This document shows, piece by piece, positions 1-7,717 of a stretch of DNA of 33,249 nt. How positions within the stretch are numbered: the stretch's first letter is position 1; every line of letters begins with the position of its first letter. Origin of the DNA: Myxococcales bacterium (lineage in GTDB: Bacteria > Myxococcota > Polyangia > Polyangiales > Polyangiaceae); NCBI GenBank assembly GCA_003151595.1, contig PLXW01000131.1, positions 1-33,249 of the forward strand, given 5' to 3'. The translations under genes and the position numbers were made by a program. The notes beneath the pieces were generated by a model. It saw only the letters and a list, made by a program, of their open reading frames with translations, did no database searches and was not told where the DNA came from.

Positions 1-375
1 ACGCGCGTGAAGGTCGTGAAGAACAAGATGGCGCCGCCGTTCCGCGAGGTGGAGTTCGACATCCTGTACGGCCAGGGGATCTCGCGCGCGGGCGACGTCA
101 TCGATCTCGCCAGCGAGCTGAACATCGTCGAGAAGAGCGGCGCGTGGTTCTCCTACGGAGGCGAGCGCATCGGCCAGGGGCGCGAGAACGCGAAGGCGTA
201 CCTCGACGCGCACCCCGATCTGCTCGACAAGTTGGAAGCGCTCATCCTCGTGAAGCACGGGATCAAGCGCGGTCCCGGAGGCGGCGTTCAAGCCAACGGT
301 GTGTCACCCGCGGAGGGCGGCGACGAGAAGGCCAAGACGCGCGCCGTCGCGAAGCCCGCGGCCTCGGCCAGCTAG
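1..375 (+). CDS. recA: RecA recombinase, C-terminal part (5' end outside window)
   Basis: This is the last 124 codons of RecA, the ATP-dependent DNA strand-exchange protein that also triggers LexA cleavage in the SOS response. The frame is open to the left edge, so the GTG at 7 is an internal valine and not a start. The visible part begins in the conserved stretch around [16 protein letters not shown] and contains the very conserved [20 protein letters not shown] block that precedes the C-terminal domain. The ATP-binding core, loops L1 and L2 and any SOS operator lie outside the window. The tail after the folded domain (about the last 35 residues) is rich in Gly, Ala and Lys rather than the acidic tail of E. 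coli RecA. Identity is secure; whether this is the only recA in the genome cannot be judged. Confidence 0.96.
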   Translation, partial: TRVKVVKNKMAPPFREVEFDILYGQGISRAGDVIDLASELNIVEKSGAWFSYGGERIGQGRENAKAYLDAHPDLLDKLEALILVKHGIKRGPGGGVQANGVSPAEGGDEKAKTRAVAKPAASAS

Positions 376-422
376 GCAGCCAGGGAATTGCGTTCTAGAG
401 GCGTGGCCGGTACGAGATCCGG

Positions 423-929
423 GTGCGCCTCTACATCATGCGTCACGGTTCGGCCGAAGACCGCGCGGCCAGCGGGCGGGATTTCGACCGCGTCCTGACG
501 TCCTCGGGGCGCGACCGGGTGAAGGACGTGGCGCGCATGCTCGTCGATGGCGACGAGGCACCTCACGCGATTCTCTCCAGCCCTCTCGCGCGTGCGCTTC
601 AGACGGCGGAGATCGTGGCCGCCGTCACGAAGCTCGCCGACCGCGGAGGCGCCGTGGAGGTGCGCCGCGAGATCGAGCCGGGCGGTGACCTGCGGGCGCT
701 GGTTCGCGAGTGCGTCGCCGGTGAGAGGAAGCGCGTGATGTTCGTCGGGCACGAGCCGGACCTGTCCGAATTGGCCTCGCTCCTCGCCGGACGCTCGTTT
801 CCGGCGGGGCTCCAGAAGGCGATGGTCGTCGGGGTTGCCACCCACAAGGACGACCCGAAGGCGATCCCGATGCGCCTCCGCTTCATCCTCGACCCCAAGT
901 CGCTCGCCTGGTGTGACGACGCCCGCTGA
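423..929 (+). CDS. sixA: SixA-type phosphohistidine phosphatase (histidine phosphatase superfamily)
   Basis: The 168-aa product begins MRLYIMRHGSAED, so the RHG catalytic motif with its nucleophilic histidine is at residues 7-9. Further on are the ILSSPLARALQTAE segment and a second histidine in VMFVGHEPDLSELA, the arrangement of the short SixA branch of the phosphoglycerate-mutase-like superfamily. In E. coli SixA removes phosphate from histidines of phosphotransfer proteins. Here the substrate is unknown; the many kinases of this kind of genome make a signalling role plausible, but that is inference. The GTG start is chosen because SixA proteins begin a few residues before RHG. It lies 47 nt after recA with no clear hairpin between them, so read-through from recA is possible. 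Confidence 0.85.
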   Translation: MRLYIMRHGSAEDRAASGRDFDRVLTSSGRDRVKDVARMLVDGDEAPHAILSSPLARALQTAEIVAAVTKLADRGGAVEVRREIEPGGDLRALVRECVAGERKRVMFVGHEPDLSELASLLAGRSFPAGLQKAMVVGVATHKDDPKAIPMRLRFILDPKSLAWCDDAR

Positions 930-942
930 GGGAGTGTTCCAC

Positions 943-962
943 AGATCTTCTCAGATCTTCTC
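943..962. repeat. Short tandem direct repeat, two 10-bp units
   Basis: The unit AGATCTTCTC occurs twice back to back just after the sixA stop codon. It is short and could be chance. It sits immediately before the larger inverted repeat, inside the only long non-coding stretch on this side of the window. Confidence 0.5.
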
Positions 963-977
963 CTCGTCCCGCGCGCA

Positions 978-1077
978 CCCTCACCCCCCAGCCCCCTCTC
1001 CCGCAAGGGGAGAGGGGGAGCTCACGCGTGATCTCTCCTCCCCTCTCCCCTTGCGGGAGAGGGGCCGGGGGTGAGGG
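978..1077. repeat. REP-like palindromic element (paired imperfect inverted arms)
   Basis: Two arms of about 40 and 38 bp (978-1017 and 1040-1077) are near-perfect reverse complements separated by about 22 bp. Each arm also contains its own smaller hairpin, CCCTCTCCC-GCAA-GGGGAGAGGG, so the DNA can fold as two hairpins or one long cruciform. This resembles the intergenic palindromic (REP/BIME-like) repeats common in many bacterial chromosomes. It lies between sixA and the next gene, both on the plus strand, so it might also end transcription or stabilise the upstream message; it has no U-tract. No coding potential was recognised. Confidence 0.75.
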
Positions 1078-1326
1078 TTCGCGGGCGAACGCCGAGACCC
1101 CCTTCTAAGGACCGGCTCCGCCCGCTCCCGAAACGGGACCAGGTCAAGCAGAATTCATCCCACACGCGTATAGGTGCACTGCGCATACAAATGACGCGCA
1201 TGGGGGCGCTGGGCCTCGCGCGCAACTGATTGGAATGATGAGCGCAAATGCGTTTCCTTGACCACCCCAGGGCCATCTCCTAAGACCGGATGGAGGGCGC
1301 GGACGGCGTTTCTCGAAGAGGGCTCG

Positions 1327-2184
1327 ATGGCGGCTCGGAGCTCGTTGCGGTTGGTGCACGTTTCGAACGCCGCAGCCCCACGCCTCGCGCGAGGCAAGTC
1401 GTACCTCGCCCGGCCCATGGGCGCGGTGGCGATCCGGCTGCCGGAGCGAATGAGCTCGCAGCTCTCGCTGGTCGTCCCCAAGGTCTCGCCGCGCATCTTC
1501 GTGCACGAAGGGGCGCGTCAGTCGCTCGAGCGGAAGCTGGCGGCGGCGTTCCCCGGGCCGGTCAACCTCTCGATCACCGACAACCGGCAGTCGATCATCT
1601 CGCACGAGATCGAGTCGGGCGTCCTGCGTGCGCGCATTCATCACATGTTCCTCGACGCGCCGCCCCGCGTGGTCGACGCGCTCGTGCGGTACATCGCCAA
1701 CGGCGACCCGAAGGCCAGCGTCCTGGTGGGCGACTACATCGAGGCGAACGCCGGGCGGCTCGCGCGTCGGTCGCGGCAGGTGCCGCTGATCACGAACGGC
1801 AAGCGGCACGACCTGCTCGAGATCCTGGCGGACGTGAACGATCGCTATTTCGACGGGCAAGCGAACGCCCTCATCACGTGGGGCCACGCCGAGCGGCGGG
1901 GGCGCCGGGAGAACCCGCGCCGCACGATCAAGCTCGGGAGCTACAACCAGGTAGACCGGCTGATTCGCGTGCACCCGGCGATCGATCGCAACTGGGTGCC
2001 GCGGTATTTCGTGGCGTACATCGTCTACCACGAGCTCTTGCACCACGTGATGCCGGCCACGCGCGGGAGCGGGCGGCGGATGCTTCACCCGCCGGAGTTT
2101 CTGGCGCGCGAGAAGGAGTTCCGGCACTACGAACGCGCCATCGCCTGGGAGAAGAGCCACCTGGCGAGGCTCCTCCGTAGTTAG
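1327..2184 (+). CDS. SprT-like zinc metallopeptidase-family protein
   Basis: The 285-aa product carries the zinc-binding HExxH signature as YHELLHH, with H235, E236 and H239 counted from the chosen start. A conserved-looking LHPPEF segment follows about 20 residues later and ends in an EFRHYERA helix, where a third metal ligand would be expected. In SprT/Spartan-like proteins this domain is a zinc-dependent protease fold, often linked to DNA-protein crosslink repair. Here the N-terminal 150 residues are not recognised. The ATG at 1327 is chosen over a TTG at 1258 because GAAGAGG precedes it at good spacing and residues before it look like non-coding translation. No signal peptide is seen, so it is probably cytoplasmic. 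The exact subfamily and substrate are uncertain. Confidence 0.75.
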   Translation: MAARSSLRLVHVSNAAAPRLARGKSYLARPMGAVAIRLPERMSSQLSLVVPKVSPRIFVHEGARQSLERKLAAAFPGPVNLSITDNRQSIISHEIESGVLRARIHHMFLDAPPRVVDALVRYIANGDPKASVLVGDYIEANAGRLARRSRQVPLITNGKRHDLLEILADVNDRYFDGQANALITWGHAERRGRRENPRRTIKLGSYNQVDRLIRVHPAIDRNWVPRYFVAYIVYHELLHHVMPATRGSGRRMLHPPEFLAREKEFRHYERAIAWEKSHLARLLRS

Positions 2185-2249
2185 GCGCGGGGCGCCTTTC
2201 GTCACGGCGAGTTGCGGTGCTCGCGTCGTCCGCGGTAAGCCCGAACGCG

Positions 2250-2801
2250 ATGAAGCACGGGATTGCGGCGGTGGGCTCAGCGGTTGTCGTGACGATGATC
2301 GCGATCGGGTGCGGAGGTCCGCCGAAAACCGCAGCGCCGCCGACCGGTGAAACGGCCGGCGCAACTGCCACGGCGAGCGCGCCGAGCACGGCGACCGATG
2401 CCACCGACGGAGGCGCCGCAGCGGCTGCGAGCACGACGGGCGCAAACGCCGCTCCCGCGGATGCCGGCCCGAGCGGGCCGCCCGAGAAGCCGTTCGCGCA
2501 CAACGCCGAGGAGGCGACGTCGTTCATCGACGACGCCATCACGTCGCGATCGAACGAGCTCGTCGCGTGTGTGAACGAGGCGCGTACGCGAAAGAAGGAT
2601 CCGCACGCGAAGATCGTCGTCGAGGTGGGCATCGACGAAGAAGGGCACCTGCTCGGCGTGAAGATGCCGAAGGGGGCAAAGCCCGACAAGCCGCTGGTCG
2701 ACTGCATCTTGTCCGCCGTGCGCGGCGCGCCGTTCCCGCGGAGCCACGCCGGCGTCATCACGGTGCGAAGGACGTTCGAGGACCGTGCGGTGACGCGATG
2801 A
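2250..2801 (+). CDS. Lipoprotein with AgmX/PglI-type (TonB-C-like) C-terminal domain
   Basis: The 183-aa product has a classical lipoprotein signal: MKHG, a hydrophobic stretch, then A18-I-G-C21, so acylation at Cys21 is expected. Residues about 22-80 are a low-complexity Ala/Thr/Gly/Pro linker. The C-terminal ~95 residues resemble the AgmX/PglI C-terminal domain: a conserved Cys in LVACVNEA, a strand KIVVEVGIDEEGHL, a second Cys in LVDCILSAV, then APFPRS and a final strand. In Myxococcus proteins with this domain take part in envelope functions such as gliding. The ATG at 2250 is preferred over a GTG at 2217 because it puts the signal peptide at the N-terminus. The stop overlaps the next start (ATGA), so the two are probably translated together. 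Confidence 0.8.
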   Translation: MKHGIAAVGSAVVVTMIAIGCGGPPKTAAPPTGETAGATATASAPSTATDATDGGAAAAASTTGANAAPADAGPSGPPEKPFAHNAEEATSFIDDAITSRSNELVACVNEARTRKKDPHAKIVVEVGIDEEGHLLGVKMPKGAKPDKPLVDCILSAVRGAPFPRSHAGVITVRRTFEDRAVTR

Positions 2802-3196
2802 TCGCATTCGCACGGAGCGCGTCGCTCGCGTTCGCCGTCGGCGTCGTCGCGGCATGCAACAGCACCGCGGACGACACGACGTGCGACTGCGCGGAGACCG
2901 CGATCGTCGTGAACGTCCCGGTCGACATCGCGCCGTCGATCACCGGCGTGACCTTGGGCGGTACGGCGTGCATCGGCATCAGCGCGGTGTGCTCGAACTT
3001 CGCGGGCGGATGCTCGCAGTGGCGCTTCAGGCCAGACGCCGTCGGGACCTGTCACGTGGAGATCGATTCGGCGAAGGGGGCGTTCGTCTCCGACATCACG
3101 ATCACCCAGGGGACCGGGTGCTGCAACGGGCTCTATGCCTCGCCCGAGAGCGCCGCGACAATCAACGTGCCCGAGCCGGATGGAGGCGGAGGTTGA
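2798..3196 (+). CDS. Small cysteine-rich lipoprotein of unknown function
   Basis: This 132-aa product begins MIAFARSASLAFAVGVVAAC, a lipoprotein signal ending in V17-A-A-C20. The mature part has eight further cysteines, including CDC and a CC pair, an even number that suggests up to four disulfides in an extracytoplasmic domain. The last residues are Gly-rich. The ATG at 2798 overlaps the preceding stop by 4 nt (ATGA), and the stop overlaps the next start as TTGA. Longer upstream extension of this frame runs through the preceding gene and is spurious. I do not recognise a family. Context links it to the lipoproteins on either side. Confidence 0.78.
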   Translation: MIAFARSASLAFAVGVVAACNSTADDTTCDCAETAIVVNVPVDIAPSITGVTLGGTACIGISAVCSNFAGGCSQWRFRPDAVGTCHVEIDSAKGAFVSDITITQGTGCCNGLYASPESAATINVPEPDGGGG

Positions 3197-5793
3197 GGCG
3201 CGCCTGGATCGCGATCGCGCTGGCATGTGCGGCGTGTGCGGGAAAGAAGCCGCCGTTGCCGACGAACGTCGGGATCGCGACGCTCGCGCCGCCGACGCCG
3301 CTGCCGGGGAGCGCCATCCAGTTGAAGAGGGATGCGTCGCCCGAAGGGGTCGATGCGCACGCGCTGTTCTCGGTGCCCGACGGGAGCATCGGGCCGTTCC
3401 TCGCGCGGCGGGGCGACGTGGTGATGGGCGCGTACGTGGGGACGTCGAGCGCGGGGGCGCGGCAGCTCGTGAGCGTGCCCTTGACCGCGAGCGGAGATGG
3501 GCGCGGCGACTCGAAGGTCGTGGCGCCGATCGCGACCGATGCGACGATGCTCACGGTGCGGGCGACGGGGGGCGTGAAGCCCGGGTTCGTGGCGGCGTGG
3601 ACGGCGCTGACCGATCGCGGCGTGCTCCTCTCGGCGGTCGGCATCACTGACGACGGGCGCGCGCGCGGCGCGCCGATCGAGCTGGCGCGAACCGCCGACG
3701 ACATCGTGTGGCTCGACGCGATCCCGACGTCGCGCGGCGCGCTCGTGCTGTGGGCGGAGCAGACGAAGGGGGGCGACGCGAACATCCTGGCGGCGACGCT
3801 GGGACCCGACGGCGTCGTTCGCGGGCTGCCGGCGCACATCGCGCGGACGGTCAAGGGGTGGCAAGCGGTGGCGAGCGTCGACGGCGTCGGGCTCGCGCTG
3901 GTGACGCGGGTGAGCGCCAAGAAGAGCGCGATCACGTGGCAGCGCTTCGACGCGGACGCGCGACCCGTCGGCGCCACCGTGACCATCGCGCCGTCGGCGC
4001 AGATCGCGGGGGACGTCGACGCCGTGCGCGCGGGCGACGAGACGTGCCTGGCGTGGACCGACGGCTCGCTGCCGGATCCGCAGCCGACGTTGGCGGTGAT
4101 CGACGGCGGCGGGCACGTGCACGGACCGAAGCGCGCGATCGAAGGGGGCGCCGGCGGCGCGCTCGTCGGGCTCGCGTCGGGCGGGGCGGGGGCCGTGATC
4201 GCGTGGGAAGAGCCGTTTCGTCGCGGGCGATCGAGCAAGCGAATCTCGGTCGCGCGGGTGGACACGAAGAACGCGCTGGTCGATCCGACGACCATCACGC
4301 CGCTCGATCTCCAGGGGCACGGCGCGCCGGAGCTCGCGGGGCTCACCGACGGCTTCGCGCTCCTCTCGCCGGCGCGCGCGTGCAACCGCGGCGATGCCTG
4401 CGCGGACGCGCCGGTGCTCCCGACGTACGTGCGACTCGACTCGAAGCTGGCGGTCGCGCAGGTCGATCCCTTCCGCCTCGGCGTCCTGCGCGAGCAGGCG
4501 AGCGCGGGGTGGTCGCTGTCGTGCGCGAAGGACTCGTGCCTGGCGCTTGCCGTGGCCGTGGCGACCGACGGGGGCGCGGCGCGCGTGCTGGCGGTCGATC
4601 TGCGGCCGCGGGTGACGACCTTCCGCGCGCCGATCGCGGCGCCTCCGCCCCCGGGCGCGCCCACGGTGCAAGCGCTCGACACGATCGGTGGGAGCAAGCC
4701 GTTCACGGATCTCGCGGCCGCACGGGAAGGGGACGGATCGATCGTCGCGCTTCTCGCGGCCGTGAACGACGAGACGGCGAAGCGCGACGACGTGGCCACG
4801 ATCGGAGTGCACGCCTTCGACGCGAGAGGGGCGAGCACGGGCGAAGGGGCGATCACCAAACGCGCGCTCGCGTCGGGCGGCGTTGCGATCGCGACGACCG
4901 AGAAGCCGGAAGACGGCGCGGCGATCGCGTGGGTTGCGCGTGACGGAGGCGATCCGCAGGTGCACGTCGCGCGCACCGACAAGAACGGCAAGCTGCTCCA
5001 CGACGTGCAGCTCACGAGCGCGCACGGCGAAGCGAGCGACGTGGCCATCGCGTGGGGCGGCGAGCAGTGGGTCGTGGCCTGGGTCGATGCGCGTGACGGA
5101 AACGGCGAGGTCTATGCGACGACGCTCGATCGCGACGGGCGGAACGTCGGACGCGGGCAGCGGATCACGAACGCGCCGGGAGACGCGAGCGACACGACGA
5201 TCCTGGCGACGCCGAGCGGCGTGTGGCTGGCTTGGGCCGATCCGCGCGAGAGCCCGCAAGACGGGTTCGCCGACATCTACGCCGCGCAGCTTCGTCCGCG
5301 CGATGCCGTGCGCGTGGGAGAAGACGCACGTGTCCTCGCGACCGCCGCGCACTCGCGATCGCCGGCGCTCGCTCTCCGTGGGAGCGACATCGCGGTGGGG
5401 TGGATCGAAGAGGCGCCCATGGGGGCCGACCCGAAGACGTCGCGCGCGTACGGAGCGATGTTCGCGTGGCTCGCGCCGAGCGGGCACGCGGCGTCCGACC
5501 CGCAGCGCCTCACCGTGGGCGGCGACGGCTTTCCGACGGCGATTGCGTTCGACGGATCGAACGGCGCGCTCCACGCCGTGCTGGCGCGCGCCGAGACCGA
5601 CATGATCGTGCTCGACGGGATCGACCTCACGGGCGATCACGACGTGACCGCGTATCCGCTGGTCACGCTCGACGGACCGCCGTCGCTCGACGTGGCGCTG
5701 GGCGTCGTGGGCGCGTCGCTCTTCTGGAACGACGAGTCCGCGGACGCCGAGACGCGACGCGTGCGGCGCGCGACGGTACGCTGGACGCGGTGA
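3193..5793 (+). CDS. Large secreted lipoprotein with beta-propeller-like repeats
   Basis: The 866-aa product is read from a TTG that overlaps the previous stop (TTGA) and is preceded by GGAGGCGGAGG. It begins MRRAWIAIALACAAC, a short signal with candidate lipid-acceptor cysteines at 12 and 15. The body is rich in Gly, Ala and Asp and repeatedly shows strands of the type 'hydrophobic-AW-D-R/DGNGEVYATTLDRDG', for example WVVAWVDARDGNGEVY and GVWLAWADPRESPQDG in the last third. This is the look of BNR/Kelch-like beta-propeller surface proteins common in myxobacteria. No catalytic motif was recognised. A surface or periplasmic binding role is inference. The stop overlaps the next start as GTGA. 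Confidence 0.72.
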   Translation: MRRAWIAIALACAACAGKKPPLPTNVGIATLAPPTPLPGSAIQLKRDASPEGVDAHALFSVPDGSIGPFLARRGDVVMGAYVGTSSAGARQLVSVPLTASGDGRGDSKVVAPIATDATMLTVRATGGVKPGFVAAWTALTDRGVLLSAVGITDDGRARGAPIELARTADDIVWLDAIPTSRGALVLWAEQTKGGDANILAATLGPDGVVRGLPAHIARTVKGWQAVASVDGVGLALVTRVSAKKSAITWQRFDADARPVGATVTIAPSAQIAGDVDAVRAGDETCLAWTDGSLPDPQPTLAVIDGGGHVHGPKRAIEGGAGGALVGLASGGAGAVIAWEEPFRRGRSSKRISVARVDTKNALVDPTTITPLDLQGHGAPELAGLTDGFALLSPARACNRGDACADAPVLPTYVRLDSKLAVAQVDPFRLGVLREQASAGWSLSCAKDSCLALAVAVATDGGAARVLAVDLRPRVTTFRAPIAAPPPPGAPTVQALDTIGGSKPFTDLAAAREGDGSIVALLAAVNDETAKRDDVATIGVHAFDARGASTGEGAITKRALASGGVAIATTEKPEDGAAIAWVARDGGDPQVHVARTDKNGKLLHDVQLTSAHGEASDVAIAWGGEQWVVAWVDARDGNGEVYATTLDRDGRNVGRGQRITNAPGDASDTTILATPSGVWLAWADPRESPQDGFADIYAAQLRPRDAVRVGEDARVLATAAHSRSPALALRGSDIAVGWIEEAPMGADPKTSRAYGAMFAWLAPSGHAASDPQRLTVGGDGFPTAIAFDGSNGALHAVLARAETDMIVLDGIDLTGDHDVTAYPLVTLDGPPSLDVALGVVGASLFWNDESADAETRRVRRATVRWTR

Positions 5794-7175
5794 TCGGGAA
5801 GAGCCGCGCGGCGTCGCTCGGTGTGTTGTCGTCGCTCGGGCTCGCGCTGGTCGCGTGTCCGCGGGCGACGCAGCCGCCGCTCGATCCGCGCGCGCCGTGC
5901 GCGTCGCTCGATCGGAGCGCGTGCCTGCGCGCGCGCGCGCTGGTGATCGCGGCGACGACGTACGCCGACGAGCAGCACGACGTCATCCTCGCCGGCACGC
6001 GCGTGATCCCTTCGGGTACGGGTCTCCTGCGAACGGCCTCGGGCTGGCGCACGCTGCCTGTCGTCTGCGGACAGGTGACGCCGAGCAGCGGCAGCGTGAT
6101 CGACACGACGACGATCACCTACGCCTTCGCCGGCGTCGCCATCGACGGAACGCTCGTCGCGGCCGACGCGGATCTCTCGACGCTCCTAGGCGCAGCGCCG
6201 GCCGTGCACGACGTGCGGCTCCTCGCGATCGCGTTCGCGCGCGACCCTTCGCCGCGCGACTTCGAGGCGACCACGTCGGTCGTGGTGCACGCGCAAGATG
6301 ACTCGTGCACCTGCGATGAGGCCACGCACTTCGCCGGCGCGACGAAGTACGGCGCGACGCTCTCATTCGACCTCCGCGCCCCTCGTGACGCGACGCACGA
6401 ACGCGCCATCGATTTCGTGCGACGCGCGCTGGGCGATCCGCGCTTCGCGGTGCACGAGTCGAACACGGGGCTCACGATCGTCGGGCTCGCGCCGCTCCTC
6501 GACGGCGACTCGCGACCGCTCGTGTTTCGCCTGAGCGCGGCGACGCCCATCGCGTACGTCGCGTCTCCACTCGCCGACCTGTGCGCGTTTCCCACGCCGG
6601 ACGTCTCGCCGTCGTCGCTCGACTTCGGCGTCGCGCCGTACGGCACGGAGGCGACGCGCGCGGTGCACGTCGTCAACCGCGCGACGGTCGACCTCGAAGC
6701 GCTCGTAGGCGCGCGCACGATCCCGCTCCCCGCGCGCGGCGCGATCGACCTCGCGCTTCACTGGACCCCGGACGGCGACGCGCTCCGCTGCGAGACGCAG
6801 ACGCGCGACGAGTCGATCCTCTTCGTCCCCGCCCACCGCGACGCGAACCGCGACGCGGAGGCGGCCGTCGAGCGTCGCGGGCGGGTCTTCGAGACGATCC
6901 GGACGGGACGAGCGCGCGCCGAGCAGAGTGAGCGGGTCGAAGCGACCGTCCGGCGCCCGGCTGACTACGCCGCGACCGTTCGTGAGTGGAGCTGCCCCTC
7001 GGACTTCGTGCGCGCCTCGTGCCGCGTGGCCAACGCGACCGAGGGGTTCGCCGTCACCGCCGAGCCGCACGGCGCGAACGCCTGCCGATTCGCCTGCCGC
7101 GGGCCAAACCCCGGGAAGAATCCGCTCGTTTGCCGCTACGACGCCGTCATGGCGTGTGCGCTGCAGTGCCCGTGA
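5790..7175 (+). CDS. Lipoprotein with an ASH/choice-of-anchor-D-like beta domain
   Basis: The 461-aa product starts at a GTG overlapping the previous stop (GTGA) and has a lipoprotein signal ending L20-V-A-C23. The middle contains a segment near residues 270-305, SPSSLDFGVAPYGTEATRAV, that fits the consensus of ASH (ASPM-SPD-2-Hydin) immunoglobulin-like domains, usually 'sP.sldFG.v..G......v.v.N'. The C-terminal ~70 residues are Cys-rich, with pairs in EWSCPSDF, RASCRV, ACRFACRGP, VCRYD and ACALQC, suggesting a disulfide-stabilised module. It ends the four-gene coupled cassette. I infer an outer-membrane or periplasmic structural role. Function is otherwise unknown. Confidence 0.75.
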   Translation: MIGKSRAASLGVLSSLGLALVACPRATQPPLDPRAPCASLDRSACLRARALVIAATTYADEQHDVILAGTRVIPSGTGLLRTASGWRTLPVVCGQVTPSSGSVIDTTTITYAFAGVAIDGTLVAADADLSTLLGAAPAVHDVRLLAIAFARDPSPRDFEATTSVVVHAQDDSCTCDEATHFAGATKYGATLSFDLRAPRDATHERAIDFVRRALGDPRFAVHESNTGLTIVGLAPLLDGDSRPLVFRLSAATPIAYVASPLADLCAFPTPDVSPSSLDFGVAPYGTEATRAVHVVNRATVDLEALVGARTIPLPARGAIDLALHWTPDGDALRCETQTRDESILFVPAHRDANRDAEAAVERRGRVFETIRTGRARAEQSERVEATVRRPADYAATVREWSCPSDFVRASCRVANATEGFAVTAEPHGANACRFACRGPNPGKNPLVCRYDAVMACALQCP

Positions 7176-7331
7176 CCGCGATGCCCGAGGGAGCAATCGA
7201 CCGGCCGCGTGCATTTTCTTAGCAACGTTTCCTGCCGGCGAGCCGATGGGATCTTTAGAGGGACGAGTTTCCGTTCCTCGTGAGGCTCAGGGCCCCGCGC
7301 GCCCCAACAAGAAGGTAAAGTAGAGGCACCA

Positions 7332-7703
7332 ATGTCGATCGATCGCATCGGGAAGGGGAGCGCGCCGCCGCCGCCGAAGCCCGTCGGGGGCACCGAGAAG
7401 CCGCAGAGCGCGGAAGCGCCGAAGGTGTTTCAGGTGCACGCGGAGAAGGCGGCGGCGAGCGGGCAGGTCGCGCCTGTCGCGGCGCCGGGCGTCGGTGCGC
7501 TCGATCGGTTGCGCGCCGGCGAGATCGATCTCGACGGCTACCTCGATCTGAAAGTGAACGAGGCGACGGCGCACTTGCAGGGGATGCGCGCGCCGGAGAT
7601 CGAAGGGATTCGCGCGATGCTTCGCGATCAGATCGCGGGGGATCCGGCGCTCGCGGATCTGGTGCAACGCGCGACGGGGCAGACGCCGGCGTCGAAGGAG
7701 TGA
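7332..7703 (+). CDS. Small cytoplasmic protein of unknown function
   Basis: The 123-aa product has a Pro/Ala/Lys-rich, probably disordered N-terminal half (about residues 1-55) and a helical C-terminal half that includes LDRLRAGEIDLDGYLDLKV and a stretch ending GDPALADLVQRATG. AGAGG-type RBS sequence (AGAGG, then 6 nt) precedes the ATG. No signal peptide or membrane segment is present. I do not recognise a named family; the IDLDGYLDL and 'DPALADLV' phrases look conserved-domain-like rather than random. It follows the lipoprotein cassette after a 156-nt gap and is closely followed by the hydrolase gene, with which it may be co-transcribed. Confidence 0.68.
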   Translation: MSIDRIGKGSAPPPPKPVGGTEKPQSAEAPKVFQVHAEKAAASGQVAPVAAPGVGALDRLRAGEIDLDGYLDLKVNEATAHLQGMRAPEIEGIRAMLRDQIAGDPALADLVQRATGQTPASKE

Positions 7704-7710
7704 GGGGAGG
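7702..7710 (+). promoter_or_regulatory. Ribosome-binding site deciding the hydrolase start
   Basis: The run GAGGGGAGG lies 7 nt upstream of a GTG at 7718. It favours that codon over the GTG at 7700, which overlaps the preceding stop but would add six residues ahead of the signal peptide and has poorer spacing. Confidence 0.6.
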
Positions 7711-7717
7711 CGCGCGC

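Larger units (their letters stand above)
930..1326. other. Non-coding stretch between sixA and the SprT-like gene
   Basis: About 400 bp hold no gene that I can support. It contains a short tandem repeat (943-962), the REP-like palindrome (978-1077), a small hairpin TCCCG-AAA-CGGGA at 1126-1138, and then about 120 bp (roughly 1141-1260) with visibly more A and T than its surroundings. The last part is the most likely place for the promoter of the downstream peptidase gene, but I cannot assign -35/-10 boxes with confidence. Confidence 0.6.

Noticed and set aside
1126..1138. Hairpin TCCCG-AAA-CGGGA as a transcription terminator
   Set aside because: Stem is only 5 bp with a 3-base loop and no U-tract; too weak to call alone.
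3133..5640. An 835-codon open frame on the minus strand opposite the large lipoprotein gene
   Set aside because: Product is Arg/His/Asp-rich with no folded-domain pattern, signal or motif. It is a mirror of the high-GC codon bias of the plus-strand gene, which has a signal peptide and a good ribosome-binding site.
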